Below, one piece after another: positions 46,451 to 58,673 of a DNA stretch of 64,000 nt. The notes beneath the pieces are model-generated. The model did not search any database. It was not told the DNA's origin and saw nothing but the letters and a program-made list of their open reading frames with translations. Source of the DNA: Phaseolus vulgaris (lineage: Eukaryota; Streptophyta; Magnoliopsida; Fabales; Fabaceae); contig NC_023756.2 of NCBI RefSeq assembly GCF_000499845.2, positions 6,200,815-6,264,814 of the forward strand. The letters are read 5' to 3'. Numbering within the stretch: position 1 is the first letter of the stretch; each line of letters opens with the position of its first letter. The position numbers and the translations under genes were made by a program.

Positions 46451-46624
46451 TATAATATAATATAACTAATTAATGAATAATTCAAATATTAAATACACAT
46501 ATCTACAATTATACGTTATAGCTTGTTTTCTGTTGGGACTTGGTATGCTACCCTCCCTATGTTATGTTATCTTCAACGTCACTCATAAATAAAGACTTCA
46601 CTTCTATACTTCTACACTTGTGGT

Positions 46625-49600
46625 GAAGTTTGAGACCTAGTTTGCCACTAGCAGGCCACTCCACCTGATCTCCATCACCCTGGTGGGCATCCGTGAGGAG
46701 AAGGGAAAGTCACTAAGAACCTTTGTTGATAGGTTCAACAAAGTGGCAATGAGCATTCAGAATCTCAGCCCAGATGTTGCCATGCATCATATGTTGACTA
46801 CTCTGCGCCCAGGACTGTTTGCTAATAACTTGTGTATGCAGCCAGCCACCAGCCTGGACAAGCTCAGGAAGAAAGCTGCCAAGTTCATGCAGCTAGAGGA
46901 ACTCAGGGAGTTTCACAACCAGGCCCGTGCCGAAACCAACAAAGAGAAAAGCAAGGAAGAGAAGGACCTCCAAGGTTGATCAGGTCAATGGGGTGACAGA
47001 CGCATAAATAATAGGGACCGAGGAATTTGATTCTCAAGATACCCCGCTAACAGTCGACAGGGGAAGAATCCTGGACGAGGCACTCAACGTCGAGTTAATC
47101 CCTCCTCCCAGGAAGATGGCCAACCCAAACAACGTCAACCGAAGGAAGCAGTGTCGGTATCATCAAAACAGCGTACAGTCCACTAGGGAATGCCAGGCTT
47201 TGAAAGACAAAATTGAGGAACTCATTCAGGTCGGGCACCTACGTTAGTTCATCAGAAATGGCCAAGACGTAGGGCGCTCACCTCGCAGAGAAGAACACTC
47301 TAAGAGAAGAAGATCGCCTCCACGAACTCGAGATGATCGAGACTGCAGGGAAGACCGCCAATCTCGAAGAGACGACCCTCCCCGCAGGGATGACCCTCCC
47401 TGGGAGGCCGAAAGAAGAGGAAACTGAGAGGTTATCAACACCATAGTCAGCGACTTCGTCGGTGGAGGGAGTAGAAATAGCGCAAAAAAAAAATACCTTC
47501 GGACAATACACTAGGTAAACGCGGTAGCATTCTGACCAAGGATGCCACCCATCACCTTCACATATGACGACTTCAAAGGCGTAAACTATCGGCAAAACGA
47601 TCCCATGGTGATATCAGTCGATATAGACCGATTTACCATAAAAAAGACCCTTTTGGACCAAGGAAGCTCAATAGAGATCCTCTACTAGAAAACGTTTAAA
47701 GTTGTGAGGATAGCCGAGGCCGACATGGTGCCTTACGATGACCATGTGATCAGTTTCTCGGGCGAGAGGGTGGGAACAAAGGTGATGAGAATCAAATAAA
47801 GGAGGCTTTTATTAATGAAGGAAGAGGTCATTCACCTTCACATTTGAAGTTCTTCCTTCTAGTCTTCTCAAAATTAAAAGAAGACATAAAATAAAGAGAG
47901 AATCAAGCCTAAAGCCAAAGAAGTCTACAAGCTTTCAAGAATGGGCTTCAATTAAATATCTCTCTTTATAGTTTCTTTTAAATTGTAAATAATATAGAAA
48001 AGTGTTTAGAAAGGTGCTTAGAGGGAAACATAAGACACCTCTTTTGTAAAAGCATCTTTAGGTTTTTAGTTTAGGAAAATTATAGGAAGCTTGGGGGGTG
48101 TGAGCTTAGTAAAGGAGTGTAGACGTAATAGGGAGGTGCCAAACTAAGAAAGGAAGTCACACCTTCCTCATGCTCTAAGTTGGCGCCACTTTTATGTCAT
48201 TTAGGGGGTAATTTGAGTTTAATTAGCTTTTCATTTCAGCACCTCTTAGGCTATTAATAAAGGTGCTTGCCTTTGTAAAAATCATATTTGAATTTTGAAT
48301 TAGAGAAACTCTACTCAATTTGAGAGAGAATTGGAGAGCTTTGTGCCTTCCTCACTTAGTCTTATCTTGAGAGTTCTTGATTACCTCAAGTGGCGGCATA
48401 GCACACTCATCTTGGAGTCTTCATCCTCTAAGTGGCGTGATCATCCAACCAATCCCTCCATCTTCACGAGCTTTCTCTTCTCCTTCCTTCCTTCTCCTTT
48501 TATGTTCATGTCATAGCTTGTGTTCTTTGCATTTTCAGTTCGGTATTCTAGTTTCCTTTGCTGTTTTGCTTCGGTTCCTTTTTACATTTTTTGTTCCTCT
48601 TTGCTTCTTCTTCATTTCTAGTTGCTGTTTTGATTCAATTGACAATACATGGATCTTCCAAATGAGTTTGGCGTTTGGAGCAAGTTTTGGTGAGTTCTTG
48701 AAACATAGAACATTGATCCAATTCTACTAAAAGTGCCTAAGCTATCTCCAACTCAAGTTGATTCCATAGAATGTCAAAGAATATCTCTTCTTTGCTATTA
48801 GATTCATATCACAAGGGCTACATCAAGGTCTACACCACCTTCGGTCAAGAGAAAAACTGCAAGACGATAAGGATCTGGTATCTGGTCATTGATGCCAATA
48901 CCTCTTACAACATTCTATTCGCACGACGGTCCATTAACCAGCTAATGGAAATCGTATCGATACCTCACCTAACAATGAAGTTCCCTTCACCAATGGGGGA
49001 TATTCTTACGGTTCATGTCGACCAGAAAGGGGCAAGAGAGTGCTACGCCGAAAGCCTCAGATTGGAACCTTTGAGGAACGATGTCTCTCCCAAGAGAAAA
49101 TCCTCTTGGAAGGACCGTGCATCCCGGGAAGCCCAACCGATGTTAGTAGAGCCAATTGTTGCGTTGGTAGACCTGGACCCACGGGCGACTGAAGATAGGC
49201 TGGAGGCCAGAGAAGAAATGAGACGAGTACCTCTTCTGGACGAGGAACGCAATACTGCTGTTGGAACGGCCATGGTAGCAGTCGAGGTAATGCATGTCGT
49301 GCTAAAGAAGAATATAGATCTATTTGCGTGGACACCGTCTGAGATGCCAGGCGTAAGCCTGTACATCATTACTCACAGGCTGTCAGTGTTTAAGGAAGCA
49401 CGGTCGATCACCCAGAAGAAGAGGGATTACTGCGATGAGAAGCGCCTAGTAGCAAAAGTAGAAGTCGAGAAGCTTCTATCAGTCAGGTTCATATGTGAAG
49501 CCCTGTACACCACCTGGCTGGCCAATGTCGTCATGGTCACCAAGTCGAACGGTAACTGGAGGATGTGTGTCGACTACAGAAACCACAATAGCGCCTGTCC

Positions 49601-50450
49601 GAAAGACTCTTACCCTTTACCGAACATCGACCATCTGGTAGATGGGGTGGTCGACCACAAAATCCTGAGCTTCCTGGATGCTTATTCTGGCTATAACCAG
49701 ATAAGTATGCACCCCAAGGAGAAAGAGAAGACGGTCTTCATGACGACCGATGCCAATTATTATTATGAGGTCACGCCGTTCAGCCTCAAGAACGGAGGGG
49801 CAACCTACTAACGCCTCATGGACAAAATCTTCCCAGGGCTGATTGACTGGTGTTTAGAGGTATATGTCGATGACATCATGGCGAAGTCCGACTCTTTCAA
49901 CCAACATGTGGAAGACCTCGAGGAGGTGTTCAAATCCCTCAATGGGGCCAGTATGAAGGTCAACCCGGAGAAGTGGATATTCGAGGTTGAGGGAGGGAAG
50001 TTCCGGGGTTTCATGCTAACCCATAGGGGGATAGAGGCCAACCCCGACAAATGCCAAGCCATTGTCGACATGAGAAGTGCGAAGAATATCAAGGAGGTGC
50101 AACAACTCCTAGGACGCCTGACAGCCCTTTCCAAGTATGAACCTCGGCTAGCCGAGAGAATGAAACCGATGGTGCAACTGTTTCGGAAAGCAACCAAGTT
50201 CAACTGGGACGATAGATGCGAAGAAATCGTCAAGCAAATGAAGGATTTTCTAACATCACCATCGGTCATACAAAATTTGAGACCCAATAAGGCCATCCTG
50301 GTGTATTTGGCGGTCTTAGAGGAGGCAATCAGTGTTGCGTTAGTATAGGAGGTTGAAAACGAGGAACGACCGATATACTTCGTCAGTTAGATGCTGCATG
50401 CGGCTGAGACGAGGTATCAGATGATCGAAAAGGTGGCGCAAGCTTCCTAT
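46625..50450 (+). pseudogene. Ty3/gypsy (Tat-like) gag-pol remnant
   Basis: The gag domain is at 46683-46979 (EEKGKSLRTFVDRFNKVA, MHHMLTTLRPGLF). A frame-broken linker follows. The protease region has ITFTYDDFKGVNYRQNDPM and TLLDQGSSIEILY (near 47655), then a stop at 47686. After the solo LTR, the protease tail (YIKVYTTFGQEKNCKTIRIW) and RT continue: NGNWRMCVDYRNHNSACPKD, LDAYSGYNQISMHPKEKEK, a stop at 49811, and YVDDIMAKSDSF (near 49862). Stops at 50346 and 50388 and a break near 50450 end it before RNase H. No LTR was found on either side. Confidence 0.9.
47783..48811 (+). repeat. solo LTR, family S (copy 4), inside gypsy protease
   Basis: TGATGAGAATC ... GATTCATATCA (1029 bp). It splits the protease coding sequence between GERVGTK and GYIKVYTTFG. 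The flanks AAAGG (47778-47782) and CAAGG (48812-48816) fit a 5-bp duplication with one change. Confidence 0.88.
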
Positions 50451-51389
50451 GAATAATGCAATTAACAGAACTTTCCTTCATGTCAAATATAACAAGATTG
50501 CGAATAATCGTTAAGAAATAACCAACAAAGTAACATTTTACCTTGTATAAACAAACTTTGTAAGAATGTGTTTGAACAGAAATTTGTGGTTGAAGCTGAA
50601 CCAAATATAGATATAAGTTGTTCCTCCACAGAGAAGACAAATGAAGGCTGGATTAAAAAAGAAGAAAAGGAAACTAGAAAAAAGTAAGAGTCTCTTATAA
50701 TATCCCCTGCAAGCAGAGTTGAGAAAGAATTCTTAAATGGGGATTGCAATACTTTGAACTCTTCTTTTTCAATTATATAATGTTAATTCTTCTTCACAAA
50801 AATCTAAAAAAGAACACTTTATAATGTTGTTGCCTAGCTTGGGCAATAAACAACACAAAGTGAACAAACATATTTTTTCAAAAGGCCCCACTTATTCCTT
50901 CCAAACCTCTTATAAAAATAAAATGACCGTATTTCTTTTTTGTTTTCTTTTGTTGCAATTTTCTTTTTCTTTTTTATAAAAGCTTTTATGTTAGGCATCA
51001 CTATGCAACTTGATATCTCGACTTGGTAGACACCTCAAGTAACAACAATCATATGCTATCACATGAAAAAAGTATTATTAAAAAAATAAAAATAAAGAAA
51101 GAACATACAAATAAAAAGTATATGGGGAGACTAGACCAAAACCCATATGTTAACAAAATAGATACATAGGTAGATTATACATATTAATAAAGAATTCTAA
51201 GAACATACTAGATGGAAGTCTATTATACCCATGAAATTATTCTCTATGAATAAATCTTAAATTAGCCAACTTATCAGTACACACATTCTCTTCAAGAAAA
51301 ATAATGTGGGGTTCTGAAGGATAAAGGCATAACCATCCACTCATCGCACGGCTTGGAGGATTCTGGAAGACAAAATAACATCTAAAGAA
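50451..51389. other. AT-rich DNA, no gene seen
   Basis: Short ORFs without domains. Separates the broken gypsy from LINE 2. Confidence 0.45.
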
Positions 51390-51780
51390 AATCTGGTAAG
51401 AAGCGGGATAGGATTGACCACAAATATCTACAACCTGTGCGGGGAGGAGGAGGAAATTACGTCTCACCTCTTTTCTACGTGCAGAGTAGTGCCTGGCTTG
51501 TGTGGGCTAAGTGCTATGAGTGGGTAAGGATGGTTTCAATGGGTCATAGGAAGCCAAAAAGTCATTTCTTAAGCTTTAGGATGAGTAGGGTCACAAAAAG
51601 TGTAAATGAGGTATGGGGGGGTGAGGATAGCAGTGGGAGGGGGAATTGTGGAAACAGAGGAATAAGAAGGTTTTCAGAAGAGTCAGGATTGATCCCATCG
51701 AAATTTTTGCTTTGTCACAGTTGAAGGCCTGGTCATGGGTAGTGTCCAAATCGCGAGGTGTTTGCTTTTCTTTCTGTGAT
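51390..51780 (+). pseudogene. LINE 2 zf-RVT remnant
   Basis: Mixed frames read SGIGLTTNIYNLCGEEEE, ITSHLFSTCRVV, WAKCYEWVRMVS and, further on, AWSWV. This is the zinc-binding C-terminal part of plant L1 ORF2 (C-x2-C / H-x4-C type). Several frameshifts; the RT is absent. Confidence 0.75.
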
Positions 51781-51883
51781 TAGTGTCTTGAGAGGACAAT
51801 TAATTTTCCTAGGAACTCTTTTTCTTTAGAGTAGATGTTTGTTCTTTGAGCGGAAGGCATGTCTTATGTATACGGGTTGAGGT

Positions 51884-52695
51884 TGTTGATCAAGAGTGAT
51901 CAAATGTTTTGAAAAATTCAAATTGTGCTTTGAAGAATCCAAATCCTACGTGTTTGATGCAAGACTGAGTTGCTGCTGTGTTTTGGGAGGGATCAGGGTA
52001 GTTTTATTTGTAATCTACTCCTTTGTTGAATCTAAAGCTAATGTGTTTTAAATCCTTTTTGAAATAAAGTGTTTTTCCAACTAAGTGAAAAACAACCTGT
52101 TGTTTTGTCGAATCAACTTGTTGTTTTACTCTTAGGAGTTTTTGAAAAGGTTGAAAATTGATTAAGTTTGGTTGACTTAACTGCCAAACCAAACAATCGG
52201 TTGTTTCATGGTTTCAACCGATTGTTTCTTTGAAAATCCAAACATAATTATGTTTTGGTGGTTAAATGTGCTTTAAATGATTTCCAACTGAATACGCTCC
52301 TTCATTAAATGCTTTGACCAAGCTTTGGAAATATAAATAGTTTGTTTAAGTTTTCAAACATGTAAGAAAAACACATTTGAGTTTTTCAGTTGTGAAAGAG
52401 TTTATTCAAGATTTGAACATTCACATCAAAGCTTTGGGTTTTCTAAGAGAGTGGAATAAGATTGCATTTGTATTGATTTCATATTTTTCTATAAACAAGT
52501 GTAATCTCTTCTCAACCTTCTGTATTTCTAGTGTTGTGTTGCCAAGGAGTGTTGTGTGCTCTTGAGGTGGTTATGATCAATATTCTTGGTGTGTGATTTG
52601 CCAAAGTGAGTGTGTTTCTTGAAGGGTTCTAGGTCCCTTAAACAACCTCCCTTAAACAATTCACCCCCTCTCGTTTAAGGCCATATATTCTAACA
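51884..52695 (+). repeat. 5' LTR of element B (internally deleted)
   Basis: TGTTGATCAAGAG ... TTCTAACA, 812 bp. It lacks about 300 bp near its 3' end, including the third motif pair, relative to the 3' LTR. Motif pairs near 52090-52130 and 52190-52225. Confidence 0.9.
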
Positions 52696-52696
52696 A

Positions 52697-52712
52697 TTGG
52701 CATTAAGAGCTT
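52697..52712 (+). other. primer-binding site of element B
   Basis: TTGGCATTAAGAGCTT after the LTR. The A-element site with one C-to-T change. Confidence 0.8.
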
Positions 52713-52756
52713 GGTACTTGAAAAATATTCAAGTTTGATCCTAAAATCTTTTTTCT

Positions 52757-54480
52757 ATGGCTGAAATACTACCTTTTGGGGAGGGTGCCTTAATTAACAG
52801 ACCACCTCTGTTTTGTGGTTTGAATTATCAATTTTGGAAAGTTAGAATGAAAATCTTTGTTGAATCTCTTGATAAAGGAATTTGGGATGCAATTGAAAAT
52901 GGTCGTTTTATTCCGAAATTTGAAAAGGATGGACCTTCTATTGAAAAACCTTGGTCCCAATGGACTGATGCTGAAAATAAAAAGACCAAGTTTGATTGCA
53001 TTGCCAAAAATATCATAACCTCTGCTTTGAATTTGGATGAATTTTTCAAGATCTCACAATGTGCATCGGCTAAGGAAATGTGGGATACTCTAGAAGTCAC
53101 CCATGAAGGAACAAATGATGTGAAGAGAGCTAGGAAACATACTCTAATACAAGAGTATGAGATGTTTAGAATGCTCAAGGGAGAATCAATTGCTGAAGTA
53201 TAAAAGAGATTCACTCACATCATCAACCATCTAATGAGCCTTGGAAAAACCTTTGAAAAAGAGGAGCTAAACATCAAGATTCTCAAGTGTCTTGATAGAT
53301 CCTGGCAACCTAAGGTAACGACAATATCTGAATCAAAGGACTTAACATCCTTGATTATGGCATCCTTGTTTGGTAAGCTTAGAGAACATGAGTTGGAGAT
53401 GAATAAACTCAATGTTCAAGAAAGTGAGGACAAGCATGTAAGGAATATTGCCTTAAAGTTGCCAAGCACAAGAAGAAGCAAGATTCAAGTGAGGAAGAAA
53501 ATCTAAGCCTGCTGTCCAAAAAGTTCAGCAAATTCTTGAAGAGAAATCGCAACAAAGAATCCAAGAAAGAAAGGTATGGAAACAAGAAAACTAGTGATTT
53601 CAATTCTAACAATTATACTTGCTTTGGTTGTGGTGAACAAGGGCATATAAAAGCTTATTGCCCAAATAAAGAAGGCAATGAAAAGAAGTCAAGCAATAAG
53701 GAAAAGAGAGGGAAATCAAAAAGAGCATATATTGCTTGGGATGAAAACGAAGTCTCCTCATCAACCTCCTCATCAAGTGAAGATGAAGAAGCCAATCGTT
53801 GTTTAATGGCAGAAGAAGATGATGATTCAAGCAGCTCCAGCAGTGTAAGTTCTTGTGCTTCCTTAAGTGCTGAAAATTATAGCCAACTTCTTCAAGTTTT
53901 AAAAGAAACTCATGAAGAAGCTAACCGATTGGCTCTCTCAAAAAACCGATTGAAATGGTTGAATAACTGGCTTGAAAATAGAGTGAAGACGCTTGAAGAA
54001 GAATTGGAAAAGTCAAAAAATGATTTTGAAAATCTTGAAATGAATTGCAAAAACTCTTCTCATTTGTGTAACTCTAAAGTTTGTGAAAATTGTAAAACTC
54101 TTGAGAGTAAAGTCCACTACCTTGTAAAAATTGTGGATAAACTTTCAAAGAGTAAATCCAACTTTGAAACTGTCTTAGCATCCCAAAAATATGTTTTTGG
54201 AAAATCTGGTTTGGAGTTTTATCCTCAAAACAAGAAAAATGGGATTTCAAAGCCTTTTTCAAAAGTTCCAGAAAAACAACTGATTGAAAGATCAAAACAA
54301 CCGGTTGTTACATGCTTTTATTGCATGAAAAGATGCCGCTCAGTTAGATTCTGTAAAATTAGGAAATATTTTGTTCCTAAAGGTATTTTACAATGGATTC
54401 CCAAAGGTTCTGAGGTTTCAAATGATAAAGACAAATCAAAAGGACCCACATTTGTAAGGGAACCAAATCTTGTTGCGTGA
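52757..54480 (+). pseudogene. element B gag (broken)
   Basis: Homologue of element A gag, starting MAEILPFGEGALINRPPLF. A Gln codon has become a stop at 53201-53203. A deletion near 53465-53505 shifts the frame before FSKFLKRNRNKE. The knuckles CFGCGEQGHIKAYC and CFYCMKRCRSVRFC follow. The second has lost its His (R for H), so it probably cannot bind zinc. The stop after REPNLVA matches the end of the A gag. Confidence 0.9.
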
Positions 54481-55270
54481 ATTCATTATGATGCAGGGAT
54501 ACTAGAGAAACATGAAGTCCTGAGTTATCTGATCAAGTCCTTGGAAGAAAAGAAGTATGACTGGAACTGAATTAAGGGTATGTACCAGTCCAAGATATCT
54601 TGAAAGGCAAAAGAAGTATTCTTGATCACAAACAATGACTCATTGAAGGAACTTCGTAACAAAAGGACAAGACCTTCCCTATCTCTGCTTTTCAATTATA
54701 AATTGATATCAAATTCTTCATCTACATAAGAGAAATTGCATCTGTTTTAAACTCTTCTCAATTTCTATTTAAAATACAAACTCTATTATTGTTGCAGAAA
54801 AGTAACCGTTTGTTTCCTCGAAACAACCGTTTGTTTCTTCTTTGTCAGAACTGCATAAATAGATTTAATTTCTTTATGCATTTTATCTTTTGCAGTTCAA
54901 ATCTTGATGAGTCTTTAAGTCAATAAAGCAGTCATGAAAGGTTGATTTGGTTATGAAGGAAGTTACATGTTGTCATAATGGAATATATTCCATATCTTGG
55001 AAATTCAAGTGCCTTTATGTCTAGTCAAAGTCACATGTGCTGACCATGTGTTTTTCTGCTCTAAGCTGACGTCTTTTTCTGTGCAAAAGCTGGACCAGAT
55101 TTCTTCCTTGAAGACTGAAAGCCACTTCAACCAAAGTTTCAAAGAGGGATTCTGTTTGGCTATAAAACCCTCTGCAACTGTTTTCCTTCACAAAAATAAC
55201 CCATTGGCTCATCTCTTGCTACATCTCTTTCTCTCCTTGTGTGTGTGCCTTTTTCTCATTCTGCTTTCAT
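54481..55270 (+). other. element B spacer between gag and second ORF
   Basis: Non-coding, with a motif pair near 54800-54838 (variant AACCGTTTGTTT). Collinear with the element A spacer. Confidence 0.7.
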
Positions 55271-57133
55271 GGATTCCACTCCTCCTACATAAAAAAGGAT
55301 TAAAACTAGGGTTGTGAGATCAGGAGGATGTCTTGAGGGCTGGTTTTCAGGAGATAATGAATTGATTGAGAAGTATTGCTTTGAAACAAGTAGAGAAGTG
55401 ATAAACAACCCAAAAGTTATCTCCTTTGATTGGTTGAAAAGCCAAAAGCTGGACAATGTTAAGAGGATTCTCAAAGAACAGCTGTTGAAGAGGTTCTTGG
55501 ATATGAAAGGAAACATCTATCCAAATCTCATTCGGGTTTTCTACACCAATGATGGCATTGAGGTATTCTCTTTTGTGGTTTTTGGGTGGTTTGCGGAAGC
55601 TTAGTTGTTTGTTGATGGATCAAGGCCCTCCTAGGAGGTGTGGCTGCCTTGGAGGTGCATGAAGAGTAGGGAAATGAGGGAGGTTCGGCCAGCCCCCTTT
55701 GGTAGGTGAAAGGATTGAAGATTAAGACCTAAATCTTAGGAAAGGGAGTAAAGTATGACTCAGGTTTGGCAGCATAACAATACTCAAATTAATCTTACAA
55801 AATGAGAGCCAAGCACCTCAATTTATAGTGTTTAGAGGGCTGGAAATTTAAAAGAAAGTGGAGGGAAATTCAAATGAATTCCCTCCCAAAAGTGGAGCCT
55901 AAATGAGCACATGGGGAGGGGTGTGTCTAGTTTGTATGGTCACCCCCTCCATGGGCTTTCTAGATCGACCTTGGTAAATTTAGAGGTTTTTTTAGAAACT
56001 CTAAGTTTACCTAGGTTGGTGTTTTAGGTGCCAAAATTAATTCTAAGAAAAATTACAAATAAAGTTCCTATGCTAATTTTGACAAGAAATTAAAGTCTAC
56101 TCTACACTAGAGTTTATGGCATTTGAACATGTAAAAGAACGTCTTCTTGGATCCTCTTGGCCATAACTTTAGGGTTGACCCAAATCTATCCTTTGGTGGG
56201 CTTGCATGTGGGCTTGTGCTTGGGCCTCTTCCATCAACCAACTTGAAATTTGAAGGTAATTAAGGTTGTGGATATGGAGATCACTCATGAGATGTGGGCT
56301 TTTGTGGCTGGCCTAAAGTATGTGGGGTTGAGAATCAACAAAGGGAACATTGGTGTGGTGGAAGACTTCAACAAAATTCAATATTACAAAAGCTGTTTGA
56401 AGAATCCACATGCACAAGTAAGGACTTGTTCGGTTGGAGGGCTGAAATTAGATGAAAGGTTGTTGGCTCTCTTTGTCACTTGGATTCTAACACCAAGAGG
56501 AAGCAATCATTATGTTCTAACTGAGGAAGATCTTGTCTACATCTACTACATTATGAACAAAGTCGAGATTAATTGGATTCATATCATCTACTACATTATG
56601 AACAAAGTCGAGATTAATTGGAGCATATGCAAAAGTCTTTGAGGTTAAGTGATTATCATTACCCTTATGCTATCTTGATTTCTAAATTGTTACACTGTTT
56701 TGAAGTAAATCTTGAGGGTGAAACATCTGAGTTGGTGAAGTCAACATTTGAAGTGAACAATGGATCATTAAGCAAAATGGGTTTTACCAAGATTAATGGA
56801 AAATGAGTAAGTAAGGATTATGGACAAGGTAGTTCCTCAAGTGGTCTTCATGCTGAACATGGTGAAGAAGATCAAGAGGATGCTGAAGGTACTGATATGG
56901 AGCTTCCAGATGCAGAACAACCTGCAATTGATTTTGGTGTTGGGACAAGTGCTAGACATCAAGGAGATGGGACTCCTTCAATGACTTCCTTTGAGAGCTA
57001 CATGGTGAATAGGCTAGATGGCTTTGCGGAAAATCAAAGGAATCTTCATGCTCTTTGTGTTTCAAACGCTTGACGAACAAATTGTAGCTGTTCAGAATCA
57101 AATTTTTGAGCTACAATATGGAAAGGAAGACTG
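55271..57133 (+). pseudogene. element B second ORF, Putative plant transposon protein-like (broken)
   Basis: Homologous to 28636-29826. An early stop lies near 55291, and the frame is interrupted by the solo LTR at 55550-56236. A ~45-bp tandem duplication (about 56539-56625) repeats the YYIMNKVEINW segment. Further stops lie near 56637 and 56806. The C-terminal DEQIVAVQNQIFELQ-like heptads remain in shifted frame near 57075. Confidence 0.85.
55550..56236 (-). repeat. solo LTR, family S-like (copy 5), inside element B
   Basis: TGATGGCATTGAGG ... CTCTTCCATCA flanked by perfect ACCAA duplications (55545-55549 and 56237-56241). A TATAAATTG box on the minus strand (near 55830) gives orientation. 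It is shorter and more diverged than the other family S copies. Confidence 0.9.
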
Positions 57134-57139
57134 AAAAAA

Positions 57140-58175
57140 AAGGATGCTTTGATGTCTCCAAATCCAAAAGGAAAGCTTGAAGACCTTGCTGCTGGGTGTG
57201 TGTGTGTTGTCTAGTTGTTTGAAACTTGTTAATTCACTCCTTGAGATGATACAAGTTCATTTGAATCTTTAACCTTTTGAAAAGATGTGTTTTCTAAAAA
57301 GCTATCCAAAATTCAACAGGTTGTTTTTCAAAACAACAGGTTGTTTACCTTAGTTGTTTTTGAAAAACTTGGTTGACTTTGCTGTCAAACCAAAACAATT
57401 GATTGTTTCGACAAAACAACCGATTGTTTTCCTGAAAACCTTAATAAAATTCTGTTAAGCGGTTTTAATATGTTTTAAATGATCCTAACTAACTTGGCTC
57501 CTTTATTTAATGATTTTGACCACTTGGTTGGTCTATATAAAGGTGGTTTTACGCTCCTAATCTTGAAGTAACAGAAAGAGTTTATCAAAACAGTTTTTCC
57601 AAGATTTGAAAGAGCTTTGGATCATTCTTAAGTGTGTGGAATAAGATTGAGTTGTAATTCTAAAATTTAAGCTTTGTAATACCCAGGTGTATTCTATTCC
57701 CTTCTTCCTTGATTACTGTATTTTTGTAGTTGTGTTGCCAAGGAGTGTTGTGTGTTCTTGAGGGGTTCAAGATCAACACTCTTGGTGTGGTTTGCCAAAG
57801 GTAGTGTGTTTCTTGAGGGGTTCAAGGTCACTACTTTGGTGTGTGGTGTTTGTAATCTGGTTTTGATTGCATAGTGGAATACCTAGTGGTTTCTGGGGAC
57901 TTAATGTAGCTCTTGGTGTAAGAGTGAACCAGTATAAATTGCTTGCGTGCTTATCTCTTACCCTTAACTCTTTAAATTCTGTTTTTAAGTTGTTTTTATA
58001 AACTGCTGATAAAAACAACCGATTGTTTCGACAAAACAACCGATTGTTTTTCTGATATCATCTTAAAACAGTTTTGGGTATTTGTTTCCTTAATTCTTTT
58101 CTCTGTAATTCAGCATTGTTTTTCATTATACCTTCAAAGTTTGCGAAAATCCCTCATAAACAATTCACTCCCCTC
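57140..58175 (+). repeat. 5' LTR of element C (both termini eroded)
   Basis: Aligned with 60469-61500. Motif pairs near 57395-57430 and 58012-58050. The AACAGGTTGTTT variant lies near 57315-57345. Confidence 0.88.
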
Positions 58176-58190
58176 CTAATTCTTTTTTAA

Positions 58191-58673
58191 ATGGCTGAAA
58201 AGTTTTCTTTTGGGGAAGGTGCCTGTTTAAGCAAACCACCTTTGTTCTGTGGTATGAAGTATGAATTGTGGTGCATAAGAATGAAATTCTTTGTTGAATC
58301 TATAGATAGAAAAATCTGGAATGTTATTACAAATAGCTATCTCATGCCTATATCTGAAAATGTTTCTTCTGAAAGAGAACATCTTGATTGTGTAACTATG
58401 AACATCATTGTATCTGCACTTGATTCTAATGAATTGCTCAAGGTTTCAGAATGTAGTTCTGCCAAAGAAATGTGGAATACCCTTGAAGAGTATCACAAGA
58501 ATCCAAGGAGTGCCTTGATGGACAAAGAAGAATCTTTTGTTGAATCTTTCTCTTCAGAATCTAGAAAAGAGGTTTGTCTAATGGCAAAAGAAGAATTTGG
58601 ATCAAGTCAAGCTGCTAGGAACAAAGTCTTCTTCTTGAGTGAATCTATTGGGGTTCTCTGTGAAAAGGTATGA
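58191..58673 (+). CDS. element C short gag-like ORF
   Basis: 160 codons starting MAEKFSFGEGACLSKPPLF, with the A/B-type N-terminus (FGEGA..PPLFCG.KYELW.IRMKFFVES) and the KEMWNTLEEYH motif. It then diverges and stops. It lacks both zinc knuckles, so it cannot act as a full nucleocapsid. It may be a truncated relic or a small trans-acting gag. Confidence 0.7.
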   Translation: MAEKFSFGEGACLSKPPLFCGMKYELWCIRMKFFVESIDRKIWNVITNSYLMPISENVSSEREHLDCVTMNIIVSALDSNELLKVSECSSAKEMWNTLEEYHKNPRSALMDKEESFVESFSSESRKEVCLMAKEEFGSSQAARNKVFFLSESIGVLCEKV

